A stretch of 64,000 nucleotides of DNA from Lysobacterales bacterium (lineage in GTDB: Bacteria; Pseudomonadota; Gammaproteobacteria; Xanthomonadales; SZUA-36), in contig JABAAB010000026.1 of the NCBI GenBank assembly GCA_014238945.1, positions 62,001 through 126,000 on the forward strand, written 5' to 3'. A program made the position numbers and the translations under genes. The notes under the pieces are model-generated. The model was not told the origin of the DNA. It saw only the letters and a list, made by a program, of their open reading frames with translations, and ran no database searches. Position 1 is the first letter of the stretch. Every line of letters starts with the position of its first letter. Positions 1 through 10,759 of this stretch are shown here, piece after piece.

Positions 1-2
1 CC

Positions 3-764
3 GACCTGTTGGTCGCTGCAGACGGTGCGGCATCACCTGTGCGCAGGGCGATGGGAATCCGGCAGGATCACTGGGTCTACAATCAATGTGGTCTGGTGAC
101 GGTGGTGGCAAAACAAAGACCCAACCCCGGAGTTGCCTGGCAACGGTTTTTGCCAGGCGGTCCATTGGCATTCCTGCCGCTGGCAGACGGGCGTTCATCC
201 ATCGTCTGGACCCGCCCAACAGCGCAGGCGGAGCAACTGTTGGACATGGACAATTCGGATTTCATCACGGAATTGGACCACGCCAGCATGGGCTGGTTGG
301 GTAAAGTGGAGTCCTGCGGACCACGGGCGGTGTTCCCCCTGAGTATGCGTCTGAGTGAATGTTATGTCTCTAAACGGGTGGTATTGATGGGCGATGCGGC
401 CCACGTAGTCCACCCTCTGGCGGGGCAGGGTGTTAATTTGGGTCTGGCAGATGCTGCGGCATTGACCGAATTGCTCATACACACACGCCTGGCCGGCGGG
501 GACATCGGGGACGCCCGTTTGTTGCGGAACTATGACCGCTGGCGCCGTTCTGAATCCGAACTGATGTCCTATGGTATTCATACGCTGCGTAGCCTGTTCA
601 ATGCAGATGCCCTGACGCCATTGAGACGTATCGGTCTTGCTGCAGTCAGGCGCAGTTGGACCTTGAAGGACATGTTTTTGCAACAGGCAGCAGGGCTGGG
701 TGCAAATGCTCCCAAAATGGCCACGGGTACCGCGCTGAAAACGCTCTTGCAGGGCAATGATTGA
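3..764 (+). CDS. UbiH/UbiF-family FAD-dependent ubiquinone hydroxylase, C-terminal part (5' truncated by window edge)
   Basis: DLLVAADGAASPVR at the window edge and GDAAHVVHPLAGQGVNLGLADAAAL motif typical of UbiH/UbiI/UbiF monooxygenases; reading frame open to the window start. Confidence 0.85.
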   Translation, partial: DLLVAADGAASPVRRAMGIRQDHWVYNQCGLVTVVAKQRPNPGVAWQRFLPGGPLAFLPLADGRSSIVWTRPTAQAEQLLDMDNSDFITELDHASMGWLGKVESCGPRAVFPLSMRLSECYVSKRVVLMGDAAHVVHPLAGQGVNLGLADAAALTELLIHTRLAGGDIGDARLLRNYDRWRRSESELMSYGIHTLRSLFNADALTPLRRIGLAAVRRSWTLKDMFLQQAAGLGANAPKMATGTALKTLLQGND

Positions 765-879
765 CCCCCCCTTGTATTCAGCGCTGATATTTGTTCTATT
801 ATTTGCTCAACAGTGCCCGTCATTTACCATCCGGTAGATCAAGGGAGAGTAGTAATCATCACTTAAAAAGGACGCAAAC

Positions 880-1836
880 GTGATCTATAACAACATTCTG
901 GATACCATCGGCAATACCCCAACAGTTCGTGTTGGCAAGCTGGCACCTGAAGGTATTGATATGTACGTTAAAGTCGAGGCCTTCAATCCCATGGGTTCGG
1001 TCAAGGACCGACTGGCCATTGGCATCATCGAGGATGCCGAGCGCAGAGGAAACCTGAGTCCGGGTCAGACGGTGGTCGAGGCGACCTCGGGCAATACAGG
1101 CATTGCACTGGCCATGGTGTGCGCGGTCAAAGGCTATCCTTTTGTTTCTGTGATGGCTGATTCGTTTTCGATAGAACGACGCAAATTGATGCGTGCACTG
1201 GGCGCCAAACTGGTATTGACGCCAGCGGCAGAACGCGGAACAGGAATGGTACGGGTGGCCGAAGCGCTGGCCAATAAAAACGGCTGGTTCCTGACCGAAC
1301 AGTTTGATAACCCGGCCAATCCGGACTACCACCGTAACACCACCGGGCCGGAAATAATCCGTGATTTTGCCGGCCGGCGGCTGGATTATTATGTCTCCGG
1401 TTATGGTACAGGTGGCACCATCAGCGGTGCAGGTGAAATCATCAGGCTGGCCCGTCCGGATGTAAAGATCATAGCAACAGAACCGGAAGCTGCCGCGTTG
1501 CTGGGCGGCAAGGAGTGGGCCCCACACAAGATCCAGGGCTGGACGCCGGACTTTATCCCCTCGGTACTCGATCGCGAGGTCATGGATGAAGTGATAACAG
1601 TGACCGATGACGAGGCCATCGCCACGGCCAGGGATCTGGCCATGAAGGAAGGTATTTTCTGTGGGATTTCCTCAGGAGGAACCTTTGCAGCTGCATTGAA
1701 AGTTGCGGCGCGTGCTGATGCCGGTACTGCCATCCTGGCCATGCTGCCCGATACCGGGGAGCGCTATCTTTCAACCCCCTTGTTCGAGGGTGTCAAAGAA
1801 GGATCAGATGACGAGTTACTCGAAGGACTGGAGTAG
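880..1836 (+). CDS. cysM: Cysteine synthase B (O-acetylserine sulfhydrylase)
   Basis: PLP lysine region NPMGSVKDRLA, EATSGNTGIALA, GYGTGGTISGAGE; length 318 aa. Confidence 0.9.
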   Translation: MIYNNILDTIGNTPTVRVGKLAPEGIDMYVKVEAFNPMGSVKDRLAIGIIEDAERRGNLSPGQTVVEATSGNTGIALAMVCAVKGYPFVSVMADSFSIERRKLMRALGAKLVLTPAAERGTGMVRVAEALANKNGWFLTEQFDNPANPDYHRNTTGPEIIRDFAGRRLDYYVSGYGTGGTISGAGEIIRLARPDVKIIATEPEAAALLGGKEWAPHKIQGWTPDFIPSVLDREVMDEVITVTDDEAIATARDLAMKEGIFCGISSGGTFAAALKVAARADAGTAILAMLPDTGERYLSTPLFEGVKEGSDDELLEGLE

Positions 1837-1876
1837 CCGGACACCATTTTTCGCGTAACGCGTTGCGTTTTTATTG

Positions 1877-2779
1877 TCAGGGCTCGAGCAGCAGGGCCGG
1901 GTCCGGTATCAGGCTGCTTGCCAGTTTACGCAGAAAACGGCACAACGGTGAGCTGTTCCGCCATACCAGGGCAATGGTGCGATTTGGGGCCGGTGATTCA
2001 AATCGGCGCAATGCAATATTACCTGTTGTAGGTACGGGTGGCTTGACCGACAACACAGGCATCAGTGTGACGCCTGTGTTGGCCGCGACCATTTGCCTCA
2101 GGGTTTCCATGCTGGTGGCGTGGAAGTCAAGACGCTCATGTGAGCCGGCCAATTCACAAACTGCCAGGGCGTGCTGACGCAGACAATGACCTTCCTCCAG
2201 CAATAACAATTCTTCTCCCTCGAGATCGGCCAGCGAGATGGCATCCTTGTCCGTCAAAGGATGCGATGACGGCATGGCCATCATGAAGGGCTCCTCGAAC
2301 AGGATTTCCATGTCCAAACCATGTTCATCTACCGGCAGGGCCAGCAGACCTGCGTCCAGCCGGCCCTGGTCCAGCATGGTGAGAATGTCCTCGGTCTTTT
2401 CCTCGGCAAGTTGTAAACCAAGGTCGGGGTAACGATCGCGAATCACCGGTATGACATGAGGCAACAGGTAGGGTGCCAGGGTTGGAAAAATACCCAGTTT
2501 CAGAGTGCCGGTAGCCGGGTTTTTGCTGCGTCTGGCAGCGGTCTTGAGTTGTTCTATATCCCTGAGCACATGACGTGCACGGTGGGCGATATCCTCACCC
2601 ACGGGGGTCAGCATGACCTTGCGTGGCGCACGTTCAACCAGAGAGACCCCGAGTTCCTCCTCGAGTTTGCGTATCTGGGTACTGAGTGTGGGCTGACTGA
2701 CAAAACAGGCGTCTGCCGCCTTGCTGAAATGTTTCAGTTCCGCCAGTTTTGTGAAATAGCCAAGCGCACGAAGATTCAT
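1877..2779 (-). CDS. oxyR: LysR-family hydrogen peroxide sensor OxyR
   Basis: N-terminal LysR HTH (SKAADACFVSQPTLSTQIRKLEEELG) plus GHCLRQHALAVC carrying two cysteines 9 residues apart, as in OxyR C199/C208. Confidence 0.9.
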   Translation of the reverse strand: MNLRALGYFTKLAELKHFSKAADACFVSQPTLSTQIRKLEEELGVSLVERAPRKVMLTPVGEDIAHRARHVLRDIEQLKTAARRSKNPATGTLKLGIFPTLAPYLLPHVIPVIRDRYPDLGLQLAEEKTEDILTMLDQGRLDAGLLALPVDEHGLDMEILFEEPFMMAMPSSHPLTDKDAISLADLEGEELLLLEEGHCLRQHALAVCELAGSHERLDFHATSMETLRQMVAANTGVTLMPVLSVKPPVPTTGNIALRRFESPAPNRTIALVWRNSSPLCRFLRKLASSLIPDPALLLEP

Positions 2780-2788
2780 TTGACTAGT

Positions 2789-2803
2789 ATAGTTTATAAC
2801 TAT
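2789..2803. promoter_or_regulatory. Candidate OxyR-binding half-site ATAGTTTATAACTAT
   Basis: Exact match to ATAGntnnnanCTAT, 10 nt upstream of the oxyR start codon, in the divergent oxyR/2894 intergenic region. Confidence 0.65.
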
Positions 2804-2893
2804 GTAAAACCGTTAACTGATATAAAGTAAGTATGAACAAAGGGATTGTAGATTTCGGTCGTTTGTTAAAGATTTACCTATACTCAACAATAG

Positions 2894-3574
2894 ATGGATC
2901 CCGAAACCACATATCACCACGGAAATAAGCGTGCATCATGGACGCGGATATACTGCGTTTTTCCTGTCATGGTGGCTCTCTTTTCATTGTCGGTACTGGC
3001 TGCCGGCCCGACGGACCAAGAATTACAGCTTCTGACCGATGGTGAAATCCTGTTGCAGACCATTCATGAGGACAAAACGGGTGGCGCGGCCCGGGTTACC
3101 GCTTTGTTCCACGCCGATACCGATACCATCTGGGAAATCCTGGGTTACTGCAAATACAAGTTTGTGTACCTGCGTGGTCTGAAGCAGTGCGATTTGCTGG
3201 GGTCGGGTCGATTTCGAAATACCTGGCATCACCAACTGCGCAACAGTTGGTATGCACCCACATTGGATTTTGGCTTTGAGGCCAGCAGGACCGACTGTTG
3301 TTTCGGGGAATTTAGTCTCACCGGTGGTGAACTCAAGGTGCTGGAGGGTCACTGGCAACTGGTCATACAACCGAATTCTGAGGATGTAATTGTCATACAT
3401 GAAATCAGGGTAAAACCCCGCTTTCCGGTCCCAAGATGGCTGCTACGCCGAAGTCTGGGAAAATACCTGCCCGACATGCTGGCCTGTATGCGTGGCCTGG
3501 CCAAAGCCTCCGGTGATGGTCTGAGGCTTGAGGCTGACCTCGCGCGATGTCCCGGAGAAACTCCGGCAGACTGA
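2894..3574 (+). CDS. Putative exported START/SRPBCC-like protein
   Basis: N-terminal hydrophobic signal-like segment (VFPVMVALFSLSVLAAG) followed by a START/polyketide-cyclase-like pattern; fold assignment is tentative. Confidence 0.5.
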   Translation: MDPETTYHHGNKRASWTRIYCVFPVMVALFSLSVLAAGPTDQELQLLTDGEILLQTIHEDKTGGAARVTALFHADTDTIWEILGYCKYKFVYLRGLKQCDLLGSGRFRNTWHHQLRNSWYAPTLDFGFEASRTDCCFGEFSLTGGELKVLEGHWQLVIQPNSEDVIVIHEIRVKPRFPVPRWLLRRSLGKYLPDMLACMRGLAKASGDGLRLEADLARCPGETPAD

Positions 3575-3677
3575 GCTTGTGCGGGTGAAACTTCACCCTG
3601 CTTCAATTAATGCAACTATTGTTGTATGGATTGGCTTAAGATAGCGCATTCAGATTAAAACAGGCAGCAGTTCACCC

Positions 3678-4685
3678 ATGAGCAAGCGTACCGTCCTGAC
3701 CGGAATTACCACCTCCGGCAGTCCCCATCTTGGCAACTACGTCGGTGCCATTAAGCCCTGTGTGCAGGCCAGCCACAGCATGGATGTCCGGTCCTGTTAT
3801 TTCCTTGCCGACTACCATGCCCTGATCAAGTGCCGTGATCCTGAGCGGGTACACCAGTCAACACTGGAAATTGCCGCCACCTGGCTGGCGCTCGGTCTGG
3901 ATACCGACCGGGCCATCTTCTATCGCCAGTCGGATATACCCGAAATTACGGAATTGACCTGGCTGTTGACCTGTGTCACCGCCAAGGGATTGATGAACCG
4001 TGCGCACGCCTACAAGGCAGCAGTACAGGAAAATATTGAAGCGGATGAGGACCCGGATTTTGGTATCGCCATGGGTTTGTTCAGTTATCCAATCCTGATG
4101 GCCGCTGATATCCTGATGTTCAATGCCCACGATGTACCGGTGGGCAAGGACCAGGTCCAGCACCTAGAAATGGCGCGCGTCATAGGCCAGCGTTTCAACC
4201 ATCATTTTGGAGAGTTGTTTGTGCTGCCTGAAGCAATAATCGACGAAAATGTCGCATTATTACCGGGCCAGGATGGTCGCAAGATGTCCAAGAGCTACAA
4301 CAACACCATTCCGCTGTGGCTGCCCGAAAAGAAACTGCGCAAGGCCATCATGAAGATTGTCACCAATTCGCTGGAGCCAGGAGAACCCAAGCAGACTGCA
4401 GACTCGGCCTTGTATTCCATTTACTCGGCCTTTGCCAACGATCAACAACGGGGTGAAATGAAGCAGGCTTTTGCCGATGGAATTGCCTGGGGGGCAGCCA
4501 AGCAGCAATGTTTTGAGTTGATCAATTTGGAACTGGCAACTGCAAGGTCGCACTATGAGGCGTTAATGGCAGAGCCTGAAAGAATCGAACAGCAGCTGCG
4601 TGCAGGTGCCCGCAAGGCCCGTGAAATTGCAACCCCCTTCCTTGCACAATTGCGTGAAGCAGTCGGAATCCGTTCTCTGGGTTAA
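3678..4685 (+). CDS. trpS: Tryptophanyl-tRNA synthetase
   Basis: [18 protein letters not shown] (HIGH-like) and [14 protein letters not shown] (KMSKS). Confidence 0.95.
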   Translation: MSKRTVLTGITTSGSPHLGNYVGAIKPCVQASHSMDVRSCYFLADYHALIKCRDPERVHQSTLEIAATWLALGLDTDRAIFYRQSDIPEITELTWLLTCVTAKGLMNRAHAYKAAVQENIEADEDPDFGIAMGLFSYPILMAADILMFNAHDVPVGKDQVQHLEMARVIGQRFNHHFGELFVLPEAIIDENVALLPGQDGRKMSKSYNNTIPLWLPEKKLRKAIMKIVTNSLEPGEPKQTADSALYSIYSAFANDQQRGEMKQAFADGIAWGAAKQQCFELINLELATARSHYEALMAEPERIEQQLRAGARKAREIATPFLAQLREAVGIRSLG

Positions 4686-4744
4686 CGGCGCATACTGGCA
4701 GCGTGTGCCCATCATGGATATGATGAAGAGGAATCATAGTTCAG

Positions 4745-5914
4745 GTGTGGGTGATGCAGAAAACTGAAACAGAAAATTCAACCGCCACAACGACAACATT
4801 TCAAACTGATCTGGATGTGTCCAGCTACATGCCGGACTGGTTTGTTCCCATTTATGAGTTTCTTGCACCGTATCCCGGTTTACTGACCCTGTTATTAATC
4901 GGGTTTTCCTATGCCCTCGGCAAGGTATTGAAAATGGTTATCACCCGCAGCCTGACTGAGGTCACATCCAGGACCAGTTCTGATGCCGACGACAAGCTGG
5001 TGGTACACCTGACCCGGCCACTGGTGTTGACCACGGTAACGCTCGCAATGATGCTTGCAGTGGGTGCCTACAATCTGCCACCGGGTCTCAGGAAGGCAAC
5101 CCTTTCCGTGTTGGCGACCATCCTGTTGTTCTCATGGCTCAAAGCCGGTTTACGGACAGCGCGTATCGTGCTGGAACTGATCGCGAGTAACCGTCATCGT
5201 ATTGAAATCGTGCAGGAACGAACCATTCCGCTGTTCGATATGAGCATCAAGATGCTGCTGGTGGGTGCCGCCGCCTATTTCCTGTTGTTGATTTGGGGGA
5301 TTGATCCGACCGCCTGGCTGGCCTCTGCCGGTGTGATTGGTATCGCAGTCGGTTTTGCGGCTCGCGATTCACTGGCCAACCTGTTTTCAGGGATATTTAT
5401 CGTGGCCGATGCACCGTATAAAATTGGTGATTATATTGTCCTGGATACCGGGGAACGGGGAGAGGTGACCAGTCTTGGGATGCGCTCCACCCGTCTGCTG
5501 ACACGCGATGACGTCGAGGTCACCATACCCAATGCAGTCATTGCCAACGCCAAGATCGTCAACGAAAGTGGCGGTCCATGGGAAAAGGAACGTATTCGCG
5601 TACCTGTTGGCGTGGCCTACGGCAGTGACGTTGACGAAGTTTGCAACACCCTGGGTGAGGTCGCAACTAGCCACAAAGAAGTGGTCAAACACCCGGCACC
5701 CCGTGTCAGGATGCGCAAACTCGGTGAAAGCTCGCTCGATTTCGAATTGCTATGCTGGATCGACCATCCCCAGTTACGCGGCCGCATTCGTCATGAGTTG
5801 CTCAAGAGCATCTACAAGATCTTTAACCAGAAAGGAATTGAGATACCGTTCCCGCAGACGGATGTGCGGGTGCGGAGTTTACCGAATGGAACAGCGGGCG
5901 ATTCCGAAGACTAG
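4745..5914 (+). CDS. MscS-family mechanosensitive ion channel
   Basis: [39 protein letters not shown] motif of MscS TM3/beta domain. Confidence 0.88.
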   Translation: MWVMQKTETENSTATTTTFQTDLDVSSYMPDWFVPIYEFLAPYPGLLTLLLIGFSYALGKVLKMVITRSLTEVTSRTSSDADDKLVVHLTRPLVLTTVTLAMMLAVGAYNLPPGLRKATLSVLATILLFSWLKAGLRTARIVLELIASNRHRIEIVQERTIPLFDMSIKMLLVGAAAYFLLLIWGIDPTAWLASAGVIGIAVGFAARDSLANLFSGIFIVADAPYKIGDYIVLDTGERGEVTSLGMRSTRLLTRDDVEVTIPNAVIANAKIVNESGGPWEKERIRVPVGVAYGSDVDEVCNTLGEVATSHKEVVKHPAPRVRMRKLGESSLDFELLCWIDHPQLRGRIRHELLKSIYKIFNQKGIEIPFPQTDVRVRSLPNGTAGDSED

Positions 5915-7632
5915 TTGCTGCCCAGTTTTTCCAGGATGGCAGCCAGTGCCCCCTCCACGGGAATATCCGTGTTTTCCTGATCCTTGCGTTGACGGTATTC
6001 CAGTAGGCCTTTGTCCAGGCCGCGCTCCCCGATGACTACCCGGTGCGGAATGCCGATCAGTTCGATGTCGTTGAACATGACACCCGGACGCAGGTTGCGG
6101 TCGTCGTAAAATACTTCGATACCCGCCTCAACGAGTTCTGCGTACAGTGCATCGGCTACTTCGCGTACCCGATGGGACCTCTTTGCGTTCATGGGTAACA
6201 GGGCCAGGGTAAATGGAGCGATCGAATCCGGCCAGCAAATACCCCGATCATCGTGGTTCTGTTCGATGGCTGCTGCCACGATTCGCGAGATACCGATGCC
6301 GTAACAACCCATGGGCATCACGTGTGATTTGCCGTCTTCACCGAGCACCACGGCATGCATGGCCTCCGAATACGCTGTGCCCAACTGGAAAATGTGCCCG
6401 ACCTCAATACCCCGTGCCATACACAGCGTACCCTCGCCATCCGGACTGGGATCCCCGTCCACGGCATTTCTCAGGTCGGCCGTTGCAGCAGGTTCGAGGT
6501 CACGGCCCCAGTTGATACCAAAATAGTGTTTGTTCTCGATATTGGCACCGGCCGCGAAATCCGACATCACGGCTACCTCCTGGTCCGCGATGATGGGCAG
6601 GGACATACCGACAGGTCCCAGTGAACCCGGTCCTGCGCCGATAACCCGGCGGATGTCTTCATCACTGGCAAATTCCAGCGGGCTGGCAACGGGTTCCAGT
6701 TTTTCAGCCTTCAGCGTGTTGAGTGTGCGGTCACCACGTATCAGCAGGGCAATGAATTCGTGACCGCTGTCTTCGGAGGCCCGAATAACCAGCGTCTTGA
6801 TGGTTTTTTCAATGGCCACGCCATGTCGGTTGACCAACTCGTCAATGGTATGCGCATCGGGGGTATCCACTGTACTCAGGTCTTGTGTGGGTGCCGCCAG
6901 CGTGTTTTGCGGTGGAGCCACCGCGGCCAATTCAATGTTCGAGGCGTAGCCGGACTGATCTGAAAATGCAATCAGGTCCTCACCGGTATCGGCCAAAGCG
7001 TGAAACTCATGGGACTTGTTTCCACCGATGGCTCCGGAGTCGGCCTCGACCGGTCGAAAGCGCAGACCGGTGCGGGTAAAAATACGGGAATAGACCTCGT
7101 ACATTTCCCAGTAGGTTTGGTCCAGGCTGTCGTGATCGACATGGAAGGAATAGGCGTCCTTCATCAGGAATTCACGGGTACGCATGACACCAAAACGTGG
7201 TCTGATCTCGTCGCGAAATTTTGTCTGGATCTGGTAGAAAGTGACCGGTAACTGCTTGTAGCTGCGTAATTCGTTGCGGACAAAATCGGCTATGACTTCC
7301 TCGTGTGTGGGCCCAAAGCAATATTCACGCCCGGCGCGGTCCTGCATTTTCAGCAATTGTGCCCCAAATTTTTCCCAACGCCCCGATTCCTTCCACAACT
7401 CGGCCGGTTGCACCGCCGGCATCAGTATTTCCAGGTATCCGGCACGATCCATTTCATTCCTGACAATGTTTTCGACCTTGTGCAATACACGCAGACCCAG
7501 TGGCGCCCAGGTATAGATCCCTGATGTAAGTTTGCGGATCATGCCACAGCGAAGCATCAACTGGTGGCTGACAATCTCGGCTTCGGCGGGTGTTTCCCGG
7601 GTCGTGAATAAATGGAACGCGCTCGCTTTCAT
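5911..7632 (-). CDS. proS: Prolyl-tRNA synthetase (bacterial type with editing insertion)
   Basis: [60 protein letters not shown]; 573 aa. Confidence 0.96.
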   Translation of the reverse strand: MKASAFHLFTTRETPAEAEIVSHQLMLRCGMIRKLTSGIYTWAPLGLRVLHKVENIVRNEMDRAGYLEILMPAVQPAELWKESGRWEKFGAQLLKMQDRAGREYCFGPTHEEVIADFVRNELRSYKQLPVTFYQIQTKFRDEIRPRFGVMRTREFLMKDAYSFHVDHDSLDQTYWEMYEVYSRIFTRTGLRFRPVEADSGAIGGNKSHEFHALADTGEDLIAFSDQSGYASNIELAAVAPPQNTLAAPTQDLSTVDTPDAHTIDELVNRHGVAIEKTIKTLVIRASEDSGHEFIALLIRGDRTLNTLKAEKLEPVASPLEFASDEDIRRVIGAGPGSLGPVGMSLPIIADQEVAVMSDFAAGANIENKHYFGINWGRDLEPAATADLRNAVDGDPSPDGEGTLCMARGIEVGHIFQLGTAYSEAMHAVVLGEDGKSHVMPMGCYGIGISRIVAAAIEQNHDDRGICWPDSIAPFTLALLPMNAKRSHRVREVADALYAELVEAGIEVFYDDRNLRPGVMFNDIELIGIPHRVVIGERGLDKGLLEYRQRKDQENTDIPVEGALAAILEKLGSN

Positions 7633-7795
7633 TTCTTGGTCCGTTTACCTGTGTTACGGGTTACGATTTGGGTTGCTGCGCCATCAAGGCGGAGTCCATT
7701 TCCCAACCGTCCACCCACGGCTGAAGGGCGACATTTTATCCTGCATTGCAGGACAGCACACCTGTCAATTTACAAAGGGGAAGAGGGTTTGGGGC

Positions 7796-8275
7796 TTAGT
7801 TACATTTGCGCGCTATGTAGTCTTTTGCTTCACCCAGCGCTTCCAGGCGCTTGTTGTCATCCAGTCGGCTCACGGAACCATCCTCATTGGTGACCATTAC
7901 CCGTGTGGAGGGCTCGAGGCGGGCCACGATCTCCCGTCTCTGCTGACAGCCTGCTTCAATCGCCTGTCTTTGTGCCGTGTGTTCCTTGCGCTTCATGGCC
8001 CGTTCATCGCGTGCCTGCTGCGCATAGGACTTTTCTGCTGTCTGGTCATCGGCCTGGACCGAGGGTTCTTCATCGGCGGCTGCCGGAGCACCGCTCTTCG
8101 GCGCAGATCGAATGTTGACGGTTTGAGCGTCCGTCTCTTTGGGGGGGAGACTCGTGTAATGGACCACACCGTTTTCATCAACCCAACGGTAGACTTCACC
8201 AACCGCTTGATTATTCAATGCGAACAAAGCAGTTGAAACGCAAAAAACGATGGTCAAACCTTTTCCTACTGACAT
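7796..8275 (-). CDS. DUF4124 domain-containing exported protein
   Basis: Signal peptide followed by VYRWVDENGVVHYTSLPP, characteristic of DUF4124. Confidence 0.8.
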   Translation of the reverse strand: MSVGKGLTIVFCVSTALFALNNQAVGEVYRWVDENGVVHYTSLPPKETDAQTVNIRSAPKSGAPAAADEEPSVQADDQTAEKSYAQQARDERAMKRKEHTAQRQAIEAGCQQRREIVARLEPSTRVMVTNEDGSVSRLDDNKRLEALGEAKDYIARKCN

Positions 8276-8448
8276 CTTCGCTTCCTTTTCCGAAGAAACT
8301 ATGTGGGTTTATATCACAGGTCGGGCGGTCCACCCAATAATCCGGCAAAAATCGGAATGTCAAACCTCCACCGAACTTGCATCATGCGCTTGAAGGAGCA
8401 CTGGCTTCGCATGGTATCATCCGCTTGACGCACTGGACCGGGAATCGG

Positions 8449-9288
8449 ATGAATTCAGACAGATCAATGAGAAGACGCGGGGTATTTCTGCTGCCCAACC
8501 TGCTGACTTCGGCCGCCCTGTTTGCAGGCTTTTATTCAATAATTTCAGGCATCAATGGCAAATTCGAAGCCGCCGCAATTGCCATTATCGTTGCAGGTGC
8601 GCTTGATGGCCTGGATGGACGTGTGGCCCGCCTGACCAATACCCAAAGTGATTTTGGTGAACAGTACGACAGTCTTGCAGACCTGGTGTCGTTTGGTCTG
8701 GCGCCGGCCTTGCTGGCTTTCAATTGGTCCTTGTCCAGCCTCCGGGAAATCAGTGTATTTACCGGCAAATTGGGCTGGTTGGCGGCGTTTCTGTTCGTGG
8801 CTTGTGCCGCCTTGCGCCTGGCACGGTTCAATACCCAGGCCGCCAGCGCAGACAAACGCTATTTCCAGGGTCTTGCCAGTCCCGCAGCGGCAGGTACCCT
8901 GGTATTCACCATCTGGTTTTTTATTGACAACGGTATTGCCGGAGATACCGTGCGCTGGCTGATTTTTCTGGAAATCACGGTGCTTGGCATATTGATGTTC
9001 TCCCGTATACGTTATTTCAGTTTCAAGGTCGCCCCCCACAGCGACAAGGTTCCCGCAGTGTGGCTGTTGCTGGCCGTCCTGCTGATCGTGCTGTTTGCGC
9101 TGGATCCGCCCATTGTGGGGGTGATTTTTGGCATCGGCTACGTGGTATCCGGTCTGTTGATTACGATCGCGGGAAGACGGGACTGGAAACTGAAGCGGGG
9201 ACGGCGTCCAGGGAAATCGGGCAGGACAGAATCCCTGATAGAACCCCGGCCCGGGACTCCGGAAAACCCGGACGAATCTGATGATTGA
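8449..9288 (+). CDS. pssA: CDP-diacylglycerol--serine O-phosphatidyltransferase
   Basis: GRVARLTNTQSDFGEQYDSLADLVSFGLAPALL CDP-alcohol phosphatidyltransferase motif; ORF opens at 8377 but MNSDRSMRRRGVFLLPNLLTS at 8449 is the better start. Confidence 0.9.
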   Translation: MNSDRSMRRRGVFLLPNLLTSAALFAGFYSIISGINGKFEAAAIAIIVAGALDGLDGRVARLTNTQSDFGEQYDSLADLVSFGLAPALLAFNWSLSSLREISVFTGKLGWLAAFLFVACAALRLARFNTQAASADKRYFQGLASPAAAGTLVFTIWFFIDNGIAGDTVRWLIFLEITVLGILMFSRIRYFSFKVAPHSDKVPAVWLLLAVLLIVLFALDPPIVGVIFGIGYVVSGLLITIAGRRDWKLKRGRRPGKSGRTESLIEPRPGTPENPDESDD

Positions 9289-9754
9289 TACCCGCCAGCA
9301 GTCCTACCTGGACGCTATGGGGATTGATGTATGGACCCTGCGTGATTCCGCCCCGGAAACATTACCGGTAGCGGAGAAAGTCTCGGCACCTCGTTTGAAA
9401 CTCGGTCCGGGCAAAGGCGGCACCCTGCTGATATGTGCCGGAGCCGATGAATCTGCCGGCAAACTGGCCAACGATATCAGCCGCCTGTTGGGCAGTGTCC
9501 CGGTGTGGGCGTGGCCACACAGCAGTGAGTCAGGACCATTGCTGGAAGATGCGGTCTGTGAGCGTCTGTTCACCACGGTCGCAATATTTGGTCACGACCT
9601 GGCCAGTCGTTTCTTTGGTACTGAACCACCGGTCAGCCTGAATACATCAAGGGTGGTCTTGCTGCCTGGTCTCAGCAAGCTTGAAAACAGCCCCGATGCC
9701 CGTAAGTCGCTGTGGTTGACAATGTGCAGGTCCGGCATGGTAGCGTCAAATTGA
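9281..9754 (+). CDS. holD: Candidate DNA polymerase III psi subunit (HolD-like)
   Basis: N-terminus RQQSYLDAMGIDVWTLR resembles HolD (W..QQLGIT.W.LR) and the gene lies directly upstream of rimI, as holD-rimI does in E. coli; remainder is divergent. Confidence 0.6.
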   Translation: MIDTRQQSYLDAMGIDVWTLRDSAPETLPVAEKVSAPRLKLGPGKGGTLLICAGADESAGKLANDISRLLGSVPVWAWPHSSESGPLLEDAVCERLFTTVAIFGHDLASRFFGTEPPVSLNTSRVVLLPGLSKLENSPDARKSLWLTMCRSGMVASN

Positions 9755-10239
9755 GTGCCAACCCGGAATCAGATCACCCGATAATCCGTCGACTCGAACA
9801 ACAGGATGTTGACCTGATGTATGAGATCGAGCGGCAGTCTTATCCCTATCCGTGGTCACGGGGAATATTTGTCGACTGTCTGCGTGCTGGTTATGCAAAT
9901 TTTGGGCTCCAATTGGGGGGCGAGCTGGCTGGCTACAGCATTTTCAACTGGGCTGCCGGTGAAGCGCATTTGTTGAATCTTTGTATCCACCCCCGCTGGC
10001 AACGGCGTGGATACGGCAGCCTGTTGCTGGAACATGTCATCAGCTACGTTGCCAGGCTCGAAAGTGTGGCCATGTTCCTTGAGGTCAGGGACAGCAACCC
10101 TGGCGCCATGAAGCTGTACCAGGACAGGGGCTTTTTGGTGATCGGACGCAGGCCATCGTATTACCAGGCAGACGGTGGTCGTGAGGATGCCATCGTCATG
10201 CGTCTGGAGTTGTGTTCAGATAACCTGGAACCGCGCTAA
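9712..10239 (+). CDS. rimI: Ribosomal-protein-alanine N-acetyltransferase
   Basis: GNAT fold: LLNLCIHPRWQRRGYGSLLLEHVI, EVRDSNPGAMKLYQDRGF; true start may be a TTG/GTG close to the holD stop. Confidence 0.88.
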   Translation: MVDNVQVRHGSVKLSANPESDHPIIRRLEQQDVDLMYEIERQSYPYPWSRGIFVDCLRAGYANFGLQLGGELAGYSIFNWAAGEAHLLNLCIHPRWQRRGYGSLLLEHVISYVARLESVAMFLEVRDSNPGAMKLYQDRGFLVIGRRPSYYQADGGREDAIVMRLELCSDNLEPR

Positions 10240-10249
10240 ATTTCCGGAT

Positions 10250-10759
10250 TCAACTTCCCGGACCATCAATCCAGAGCACCGGCATCAAACCCCGGGGCAG
10301 ATACAACGGGTGTGTTGGTGCACCGCTTTGATTGAACTTCAGAATATGCAGTGGTGTATCCCCATCCAACAGGGGCATTTCAAGCTGCCTGCTTTTTCCG
10401 TGGTTTCCCCAACAGCAAATACTCATATCGGCCAGGCCGGTTAATAAATCCAGGTATTTCCCGTTTTCCGGGCCTTCCGGATCAGGAGCATCAAATAAAT
10501 CAGCGGGCCGGGTTGCACAATAAGCGTAAAGATTGCCAACCACCATGCCCCGATAGCCCCAGTCACGGGCAAAACCCATGCAACGGCGTATGGTTGGATC
10601 ATTGTGGTGTTCGTCTGCTTTCGAAGGATTCAGACCAATGAACAGTACCCGGCCGCTGCCCTGCTCCCAGTTTCGCCACAACGCGTAACGCCAGTTGCGA
10701 CAGCTGGAAAATACGGCACCGCTGGCTGACTGGCAGAAATTCTGGTGTTTATCGTTCAC
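10250..10759 (-). CDS. DUF1643 family protein
   Basis: [53 protein letters not shown] motif; start overlaps the valS stop. Confidence 0.8.
   Translation of the reverse strand: MNDKHQNFCQSASGAVFSSCRNWRYALWRNWEQGSGRVLFIGLNPSKADEHHNDPTIRRCMGFARDWGYRGMVVGNLYAYCATRPADLFDAPDPEGPENGKYLDLLTGLADMSICCWGNHGKSRQLEMPLLDGDTPLHILKFNQSGAPTHPLYLPRGLMPVLWIDGPGS

Noticed and set aside
195-683. 162-aa minus-strand ORF
   Set aside because: Fully antisense to the UbiH-family gene; no domain or start context.
859-1527. 222-aa ORF on the minus strand
   Set aside because: Lies antisense within cysM, low-complexity odd composition, no recognisable domain; shadow ORF.
7532-8236. 234-aa plus-strand ORF
   Set aside because: Overlaps the 5' end of proS and the DUF4124 gene on the opposite strand; no family signature; the DUF4124 reading is far better supported.
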